From: Syngnathus acus
Taxonomy: Eukaryota; Chordata; Actinopteri; Syngnathiformes; Syngnathidae
Direction: 5' to 3'
Length of the DNA stretch: 64,000 nt
Assembly: GCF_901709675.1 (NCBI RefSeq)
Contig: NC_051101.1
Coordinates: 8,762,501-8,826,500 of the forward strand
Part shown: piece after piece, positions 56,101 through 64,000 of the stretch
Numbering within the stretch: position 1 is the first letter of the stretch
Layout of the letters: each line of letters opens with the position of its first letter
Position numbers and translations under genes: made by a program
Notes under the pieces: generated by a model
Database searches by the model: none
What the model saw: the letters and a program-made list of their open reading frames with translations, nothing else
Told to the model about the DNA's origin: nothing

Positions 56101-59100
56101 TGGGTGCCACACACGCTGTCTGGCTCACATCAACAAGCACATGAAACCAAGCTCGGAGCACCTCAAAAGCAGACGAGCCTACCAAAGTGCTTTAAGTGTG
56201 TACATGGAGCGCTGTAGCTAGCTGTCTGCAGAAATAGCTGCATTGTGACATGCAGTTTTGCAGTCTTGTAATTATACCTGCTCAACATTTAAGTAGTTGG
56301 GGTGTGTGTGTGTGGGGGGGGGTCATTGTAAGAAACAAGATAATCTTCATTGTTACATTCTAGTGAACAATAATCCTAACTGGACAACTTTTTTTCCCCA
56401 TTGCATTATAGCATAAATGTTCACAAAGTAACAGATTCAAAACAAATTAGTATTGAAATAAGAAACCTTTTCGTAATTCCGCATTTTTACAAAAGTCCAG
56501 CACATTCAATAATACAGTAGAGTGAAGCTAAAAATGGTAAAAGACAAACTGTCACAGGTCATCAAGGACCTTGTTGGAGTGATGGGTAAAATATGGCCAG
56601 AAATTTAGGCAAACATTCAATTTGAGTTTCTTGCAGAGCACAGAGGTTGTAATCCCAGCAGTGTGCCACGTAACACATGTTTGCTGTTAAGCGGGGGGCA
56701 GTGGTTGCACTGATAAGAGGCTGGAGACCGTACAGCTGGATTCAAACATACGCATATATACTAACCCAGCTGGTCCAGGGTACTCTGCTTTAAAAAAATC
56801 AGAGCACGAGAGAAAACAAGAAGGCTGCACTAACAGAAGATGATTGAAGAATTAAAATGACTTCATTGATGGCCTCCACTTGGATTGGTGTACATTTCCA
56901 TGTACATTTGATTGAGGTTGAATCATGAAACTGTTTGCACTCAGGAACTGCAAAAAAATGTTCTGATGGGAAACACCATGTTTCAAATTCAGAGGTCAAC
57001 CAGCATGCCCAGAACAAATTGGAGTTGGCTTCGAGGTGTACATTTGGGCATGGCTGTAAAAAAATGCAGCAGGAATGTTCAAACAATAGTACATTTTGCT
57101 TACTGCAAATACAACTTCCATCAGTGAAAACAAAAAGACATTTTTGTGGCACGGTGTAGGATCTAAATATTCTTTCAAACATTGTCTGCGAGACAATTCT
57201 GTCCAAGCTCGTTTTCTCTGAAGGCCGCAAACAGAAAATTTGAAGAATGCAAGAGCCACTGTTTTTTTAAATTGTGAAATGGGCCAAGTGAAATAATATT
57301 TTTAGTACAATGTACACAGTACACAGGCTGCTGAAAAATGGGAGGCAGTCCACAAATAGCCCCCGGGCCATAGTTTAAATATTCCCGTGGTACACACTTT
57401 CCTTTTGGAGCTGTTGGTATGTCCAGATTGAGCCACCCACATTGCACTCGTGTTTCATTCACTGATTTATGTGCCTGTGTAATCAGTCTTTCAATATGAC
57501 AGACAAATGCATTCACACTTACATAGTTGGTCACGCGTGTGAATAAAATCCTTTTGAAAAGCAATTTAGACAAAGAAAAATCAGAAATGAAAATTTCAAT
57601 GATGACTCACCTATGGTTGAAATTTTGTGGAAATAATTTGTAAATGTAGCTTTTACTGGTGTGTTGTTTTTGCAAAACTGCAACATTTAATTTGCTAGCA
57701 ATAGCAGTTCTCATTTATAATAAACGGCCATCATTGACGTTAAACTATGCAATAAAATTTTATTCATTCTAGCATATGTGTTGGGTACAATTCTGAGACT
57801 GGAAGACCAGAAGAGCCAAAACAAGAGGTGCAAGCCCATCAATGAGGACGTTTTTTTTCGAATAATTGCTTGTTTTATCAGTTTTTCCTGAATGATGGGG
57901 GGCTTATGTGCCACTCTCTTAATAGATCAGATGACAGCCAGCCAGCGTCCTTAGCGGTCTTACTTTGGCAACCTACATACTCCATAGTCAGAATGTCTAG
58001 CCTCAGTGGAAAGCCACAAAAGAACCGCTGTGGGCAACACACGCACACACACCTGCTGCAAAGCAACGGGTGCTGACATGCAAAAAAAAAAAAAATGTCC
58101 GAACACATCTATCAACAGCTGTTGACACAGAAGGAAAAAGAGGGGAGGGGATAAGAGGCTGGAACATTAGCATTGAATGAAAAGTCCTTTTTCTGGTGAC
58201 GGAATTAAATGCCATGGCGTCGACTGGAGTTCACAATGGTTCAGTTTTAAAAAAAGTTCATTTCTACTCATTCATCCAAGTTGATTTCCTTGTGAAAATG
58301 CTTCACAGACAAATGTCTTGATTTTATTGCAAGTTAGAAATGAGATCAGAGTGGTAGAAGGTGCAAAAACACATTCAAACGGCCAAAATAAATTAAAAAT
58401 GTGGAATTTCTCCAAGATCGTTATGGTAACAATTTTGTGTAGGGGCTTATCAATACTCACAGAAAATACTTCCATGAAAACACATTCTACACTAAGTATA
58501 AGGTGGGAAGTTATTTGTGAAGGGAGTAAAGATGACAGCAAAGAGTAATTTGAGTCTTCCGCCTCTGTGTGGTTTTGCAGTTTGGATGCTAACGAGGTCT
58601 TGGGAGCACGGACAAACAAGAAAAGATAGCTGACAAATAGCATTTTTGTTAACAAATTATTAAATGGGTCAATGCCTAGGAGCTCCATTCCAGGCATTCT
58701 GAATGTTTCTTATCAACCAATGCAATGAATGGGACGCAATTAAGATAGTAAGAATGCATAGTGTTTTTCAACAAAGTGTAATCTTAGAAATTGACATGCA
58801 AATGAGTAGTACAGATACATTTATTAGACTATAATCCAATGGAAGTTTTCTGTCACAGCTTCCCTAAATTAACAGCATCGGCAATCACCAAAATATTTGC
58901 ATGTTAAAGTTATGGTAGTGGCATACTTTCTGTCAAAATCAAAATATATTATTGTCCATTCATTTTCAACCTTTGCTCTCTGTTTCTCTGTAGGCTGTGT
59001 CCTGCTGCTTACTTGCTGTCTGAGTTTTGTCCCAGTTAGAAAACAATCGTCTGGTTCAATGACTGGCTAAAGTCAGGACCAAAATAAATATTCAGGGCAA

Positions 59101-62100
59101 AGTACTGATTGCTGCATGGGAAAGTACCCGGTCGGTAGCAAAACAACTTTTTAAGAAGAGACTTATTTTACGACAGTATGTATGTCCCCTCGTAAAACAC
59201 CCGCGATAACATCTTAAAAGCTGCAAGATGTTCCTTTCCACCACAGACATTCTTGCTACATAAACAGTGAAGGCATTAGACATGACATGAATACTTAAGT
59301 AATACCTAAAATTTCACAACACAAACATTGCTAAAGACAACTGCTTGCTGCTGCAATCTGCTGTGATGACCCAATCAGTCAACTAATTCCGATTATTATC
59401 GGTGACTCGCAACATAATTGCTGGTCATATTGCAGCTGCTTACAAGTCCTCTAAAAAAACAAAACAAAACAAAAGCACATTACCAGTGATGGAGCGTTTT
59501 AACGGTAATTGGAACCTTGACTTTTTGAAACCACGTTAAACCGTCAAACCAGTCATCAGTCCCATGTCTACTGGTGATCATTAGAACCAGATAAACAGAA
59601 GACACTGAGCAGTTTCCAACTAGAACACAACACTGCTTTTGTCCGAAATAATGACCAACAGATTACACCCACCATGTGTGCCTTCGTGTGTGTGTACATG
59701 TGTACATGTGCCACTGATACTGTCAACGAGCAAGTGAGGTGACATTATCCAACCCGGCGTCACCCCATATCCATCCGCCCGCCCACATACACATGGTCTT
59801 CACACAAGCACATCATTCATTGAAAGGGCTTCATGAAGTGTCTGCGGCACAACAAGGAACAATCAGGACCACTCAACTCGCTGGGTCGCTTTCAAAAGCG
59901 GCAACTATTGAGCAATTTCCAAAACAAAACTATGAAGTCAATCAGGGTTTGCCCCAATGACAAATTTGCTATTTTGACTTTGTATTATTTCTATCTTGTT
60001 ACTTTATTGTCTCGAGTCCTATCAACCTTCTCCCTCTTTGGCTTTCAAATCCTCATGATGAAGCGAATAACATTTTAGTGTTGCTTGACAGACCAGCAGA
60101 TAAACACCTGGCTTGGCAGTCATGAATGTAGATAGGCATGCCAATACAAAGAAGCAAGAAAATGCTGCAGAGCGCAATAAATTAAGACAGAACGTTCTTG
60201 ATGAAGTGCGAAAAGAGTCCCTGAAAAATATGAAGTCTTTCATTGTAGTCCCGTATGAAAGCCAAAGCTCCTGTCAAAGTCACACCAACGATGGCCAGAT
60301 TAATGCTCTTGTTTTATTTGGGTTTCAGTCAAGCTCCGGTAAGGTAGAAGCTCCATATCTATGAGACCTACTGTGAGAATGTAAGAGCCTTCGTGCTACT
60401 ATAGAACAGAGGATGGATTGTTGGCTGGCAGCCCAAGGTCCAAGGGGAATGTGGTCTTTAGTACAGCATTGCTTGTTGAAGAAAGGAAAAACTAAATTTA
60501 GAAAACACGGGGCCTTGTGACCGCGTTCCCGACACGACTCACTGGTCTGGCCAGGTTCATGTTTAAACAAAAACAAAGTGCAAACAAAGACAACACCCAC
60601 AAACATCATTGGTGACACACACGTGCAACACTGATTCTTTCTTTCTCCGACAAGAGTGAGATTGTTAAGCCTATTTTGTTTTCTTGATAAAAATGTGGTA
60701 GTTATTTCTTCTGTAATGTAAATTAACGCTTACCTAGTATAACAGTAATTTTATTGTTATTAACATGCCTGTCAATAATTATTAAATTGACGCCTTCAGT
60801 TCCAATAAAGTTTGTTTATATATGTCGTCATCATTGAGTCACGCTGCTTCATTCAAACAGGCTGTGCAAACAACATGGAAATGGAGAAAAAAGATTAGCA
60901 TATTCAAAGTTAAGTTTTCAAATGGCTGCACTTGCACAACTACACAAGATTCAGTGGCATAAATGGAGTTAGTTCCAAAGGCCAATGACAACATTTTGGT
61001 TTCAAGCCAAAAGAACACGGAGAGGCGAGCTAACATCACCAAGCTGGGATGTTGCGATTGTATAAGTCGCAATACAACAAACCTCACCGTCCATTTAAAC
61101 ACGATCATCAATCCTAACAAAAAACACAGCAGGACATGGTTGGCCGTCCATTTTGCGACAGCTTGCATTTCTAACGCCTCACAGATGGCATTACGTGGTG
61201 TTATCGACGAAGAGATGCCGCCATTCAAGTGTTGAGGAGATCAGCGTTTCAAGAAATGCTGTAGACTTTAGTACGTATTGCTTAAAAAATACGCTCAATG
61301 GAAATATTTTACTCTGACACTTAAGATGCAGTTATGTGTGTCAATATTTGTGGAAGGATATTTTTCAAACTAGGCCCTGGCTCTTTTATTTATCTAAACT
61401 TTTTCATAGTTCATTTGTTGTTCTACATTTTAATGCCAATGTTTGCGATTTTTGAAGGTTAAATGTTAATTGCTCTTTTACTTGAATTATTATTATCATT
61501 TTCCCATTAATGTATTGTAAAATTGTGGCATAAAAAAATGCAATGGTTTTACAGAATGCCCTAAAAAAAAAGTGCTTTCATGACAGGCAGAGTTGTAAAA
61601 CGTGTCATCAAGTGTGTCAAAAAGAGAAGTGTGCATATTTTAAATATTTATTTGGATTTAATATATTCTGTATTTATCAACTGCTGTGTTGCTTGGGGGT
61701 GTAGACACAAGGTTGTGCAGACACAAGGTTGTGCAAACTTGTAAATGGCAGAGTGTCTTTTTGACCATATTGGTAGGTAGTTAAATTGCTGGCTCCAGCT
61801 ATTTGTACGTTTCTCAGGATGGGGTCGGGTCAAACTGGGAGAACAGAGACTTAATTCAGAGCCATCCACCAAACTTGTACAGAGAACAGGATTCTAAGCG
61901 GGATAGAGGACAGACATCGTACACGCTACGGCTAAAAGTGAAAAAGAGGACAGACTTTTCAAAGGAGGCATTGAGGCAGTGGCCCGCTTGAGGATGTGAG
62001 GCTGCTCTGTAACCAAGAAGCCGAGCCATGAATTGAGCACAGCAAAGTTTCCTCTATGGTCACAGAGAGCACCGAAAAATACGTCACTGCACAAAAGGAA

Positions 62101-63809
62101 TGATAAGATTTCCCAGTTTTTCCATTTCTAATTTAAAAAAGCGTCATTCAATAGGCAACAGAGTCAGTTATATGTCAAAACTAGGCAGTGTGTTTTCTCA
62201 TTCAGAATGATGATGATGTAAAACGAGGTGACAGGGAACAACGGCGGGGTCAATGGGGGCAATGATGGACACATCGCTGGGCAAACGTAAGATGTGTTTA
62301 GCGTGTGCTTGGCAAAATGTACGCACATGCACACGCTAACTCCTATGCACACATGAGAATGCACATACTTGTGCTGTGAACATGTCTCCACTTAGGTTCC
62401 GGTGTGCTTCAGTGCATGGGATTTAATGGTCATTCTTTTGCCCCCTTTTGACTCTTGTAAAATCAAAGAGCTTATGGACTTGGTGCAGACGCACACTCAT
62501 TAGTAACCTCCTATATGCCTCTTAGAGTTTTGGTCCCCGCTGTTCGTCAGCCACATTTAATGAACTCAGAGCTATTAGTGGACATTAACTCAACTTTCCC
62601 ATGTCTGCTTTGCAAAACCTTACGCCAAATATGGACCCTCATTAAGCACGGCAGAATTAACCTCAAAGAGTGGTTGTCATGTGAATTGTTAAACTGTGCA
62701 TCTCACTAACACTCTACTAACACAGGATGTTCTTATGCAGCTCGTGTTTTTCGAGCACGCATTTAAAGAAATCATTCTTGGAGCATGTGAAACGCTGCAA
62801 AATGTAACTGTAATTGATGATATAATTGCTTATTGCACTAAAGACGATCATCCCGATCCCCCCCCACCCCAAAGTTTTAACAGATTCAAATGAGTCTGTT
62901 GGAAAAGGATCAATCCGTCTCAGCTTTTTAGTAGTACCATTGATAACATTTCCAGAGGAATGACTTACATCTGAAGTTCTTTACAACTACAGTATAAACA
63001 TAAGAGACCGACGGCTGTCCCAGAGTCGATAGATCAACTTGTCAATCTTTACAACGTGAAGGCTTTACGACATCAACTACAAAGGCGGCTGGTGCCTTTG
63101 AAAATTGATACGTGTTCGGTCGATTATCTACTTTATAGTTATGTTTCAATTTTTCTCACACTTCGTACAAATCCGCAGGTCATGGTGCGGTTCGGTTAGA
63201 ATGGTTACCCATGTGTAGCATGGTTGTCTAATTGTCAAGGGGCGGTTTTCGTTGTTTGAGAAAATGTGCGTTGTGTTTTGTTCCCATCACTTTATAGTTG
63301 TGACAAATCTGTCAAAAATCTGAAGTGTGTTTAGTAGCATCCATTAGGTAACGTACGGGGCAGTGGAATGATGTTGATTTAGGACCGAAATACAAAAAGT
63401 CATCTGCTATTTATAGGAGAGGGGGGTGGGGGATGGCTCAGGTTAGTGCTGGGGAAGGAGTTGATGTCTCATTCATAAACACACACAAATATTTTCCCTG
63501 CTAGTCCAAATGCAGCTGCCTTCAAATCAGGGGAGGGAGCATGCTCAAAACAAAGCTTTAAACAGCAAAATAATGGATTTATTACCCATATGTTAAAGAA
63601 ACCAACCTTAAGAAATACTTCTCAGCAAACTGGACAACTTAACTGGTGTCAGTTGATTTTGAACTGCAGCGAAAATGTTTCACTTGACCAAAGCACCTGC
63701 ACTAAATGGCGCGGAGCCATTCATTTGATTCCTACCTCTTGAATTCGTTGCCAGGTCAGCCACTTTCTGAAAGGCATCCAAGAAGGCAGCCAAAGCAACC
63801 ACTGTGGCT
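43709..63809 (-). CDS. mtss1: MTSS1 (missing-in-metastasis), I-BAR/WH2 actin-membrane scaffold; lacks first exons (811 aa visible)
   Basis: MTSS1 bends PI(4,5)P2 membranes with an N-terminal I-BAR (IMD) domain and binds actin monomers with a C-terminal WH2 motif. Minus-strand exons: 63736-63809, 53660-53744, 52497-52588, 51456-51530, 48738-48895, 48481-48588, 48286-48383, 47346-47610, 46408-46515, 45389-45619, 45046-45258, 44817-44976, 44480-44731, 43709-44226; all phases fit. IMD text: AFLDAFQKVADLATNSR, GGTRDIGSALTRMCMRHRG, INPLQEQMEEWK, DVNDKYILLEEIEKEALRKA, EISMLGEVTHLQAI. Middle: DLKGSDYNWSYQTPPSSPS, Ser/His-rich run, RLSSISSHDSGF, DWAKPGPYDQPMVNTL, SSGYNTQTNTPCCSEDTIPS. C-terminus: GPVIVTPGVATIRRTPSSKP, WSGQASINPP, WH2 MLVAIRNGVKLKR, end TNDRSAPRIA. 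The first exons (MEAVIEKECSALGG region in human) lie beyond 64000. Human MTSS1 is about 755 aa. TMEM65 next door supports MTSS1 over MTSS2. Confidence 0.96.
46408..46515 (-). CDS. mtss1: mtss1 36-codon Ser-rich cassette exon
   Basis: The exon encodes PCAGSSSSDASEYEQLHSDL and continues to HTVDK. The acceptor is GCCCCAG and the donor AAG|GTGAAA. It begins and ends in phase 0, so it can be skipped without shifting frame. It is absent from the human MTSS1 isoform I remember but resembles the SSSSASSEASETCQS segment of MTSS2 at the same place. Alternative use is inferred. Confidence 0.75.
48896..51455 (-). other. mtss1 intron containing a MITE copy
   Basis: No exon is seen between the IMD exons 51456-51530 and 48738-48895. 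It contains the inverted-repeat element at 49482-49649; otherwise it is unremarkable AT-rich sequence with a T run at 49012-49024. Confidence 0.6.
49482..49649. mobile_element. TA-flanked inverted-repeat element (MITE), copy 3
   Basis: It is nearly identical to the element at 14896-15064: same CCGTAATTTTCGGACTATAA termini, same GCGACTTATACTCAGGAGCG interior, same length within a base. TA borders both ends (49480-49481, 49650-49651). The close identity implies recent spread compared with copy 2. Confidence 0.85.
53008..53146. repeat. (CTGT)n tetranucleotide microsatellite, about 139 bases
   Basis: CTGT units with one TGTG interruption near 53084, in the mtss1 intron between exons 52497-52588 and 53660-53744. 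A (GT)n run follows at about 53252-53275. Confidence 0.97.
55840..56090. promoter_or_regulatory. Possible conserved non-coding element in mtss1 intron
   Basis: Unique sequence containing CATTAATCCTAGCCC (OTX/PITX-type TAATCC core), TGCATTCTCTG and GCTGTAATGAGAGAATTC. It is a candidate by composition and motif content only. Confidence 0.22.
62440..62720. promoter_or_regulatory. Possible conserved non-coding element in mtss1 intron
   Basis: This is an island of balanced, non-repetitive sequence with recurring homeodomain-type ATTA/TAAT cores (CTCATTAGTAACC, GGACATTAACTC, CTCATTAAGCACGG, AGAATTAACC). It resembles vertebrate intronic enhancers in texture; no conservation data are available here. 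Confidence 0.25.
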
Positions 63810-64000
63810 CTAGAAGATGAAAAAAAGAAGAGCTTCAGTTACAAAAAACACTTTATTAATCGATCCTTACAGAACAAACATCCTATTTTGCAGTCCATGT
63901 GTTGGTAACATGAACTGAGTGAAGGTACACACGTGAACAAAATTGTTGGTACATTTCTGCTAACAAAAGAAAAGCCCGAAGTGGCCAAAGAAATAACTTA

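Larger units (their letters stand above)
53745..63735 (-). other. mtss1: Large mtss1 intron (about 10 kb)
   Basis: No exon is recognised between the IMD exons at 63736 and 53744. It contains short GT tracts (56301-56313) and several unique-sequence islands that could be regulatory (around 55840-56090 and 62440-62720). Open frames here do not resemble known proteins. Confidence 0.6.

Noticed and set aside
1-64000. CRISPR arrays, operons, prophage or bacterial elements
   Set aside because: None seen. Gene structure, splice sites and repeats are vertebrate throughout.

Overview
The window is vertebrate nuclear DNA, almost certainly from a teleost with a fairly compact genome. Its genes are multi-exon with GT-AG introns (plus one AT-AC intron). 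The encoded proteins align residue by residue with remembered human sequences. The intergenic DNA carries (CATC)n and (CTGT)n tracts, tRNA-derived repeat remnants and short inverted-repeat elements of the kind common in percomorph fish. I cannot name the species; a syngnathid-like percomorph is a guess from the repeat flavour only.

Five protein-coding genes are present. On the left is a block orthologous to human 6p22: the 5' end of cdkal1 (minus; a non-coding exon and two coding exons, then leaving the window), the complete e2f3 (minus; 8 coding exons, 7451-12617, 432 residues) and, divergent from it, the complete mboat1 (plus; 13 coding exons, 14105-21307, 508 residues). On the right is a block orthologous to human 8q24.13: the complete tmem65 (minus; 7 coding exons, 25012-41057, 253 residues) and most of mtss1 (minus; 14 coding exons, 43709-63809, lacking only its first exons). 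All coding joins were built by hand. In each of the three complete genes the exon lengths sum to a whole number of codons, and the phases agree at every junction.

Layout: 1-3.95 kb cdkal1 5' part; 4.4-7.45 kb probable e2f3 3' UTR; 7.45-12.7 kb e2f3 with a proposed second first exon (e2f3b) at 11992; 12.7-14.1 kb divergent e2f3/mboat1 promoter region with E2F, CCAAT and CRE motifs; 14.1-22.75 kb mboat1 and its 3' UTR; 22.75-24.77 kb tail-to-tail junction between the 6p22-type and 8q24-type blocks; 24.77-41.06 kb tmem65 with large introns; 41.06-42.3 kb tmem65 promoter; 42.3-63.8 kb mtss1. The genes do not form a pathway: tRNA thiolation (cdkal1), cell-cycle transcription (e2f3), phospholipid remodelling (mboat1), mitochondrial inner membrane (tmem65), membrane/actin shaping (mtss1).

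The most notable points are a textbook U12-type AT-AC intron in e2f3, two putative e2f3 first exons, a cluster of +3T weak donors and a NAGNAG acceptor in the alternative region of mtss1, an extra mtss1 exon resembling its paralogue MTSS2, and four copies of a TA-flanked inverted-repeat element, one nested in an older tRNA-derived repeat. I found no convincing evidence of a wholly novel system.
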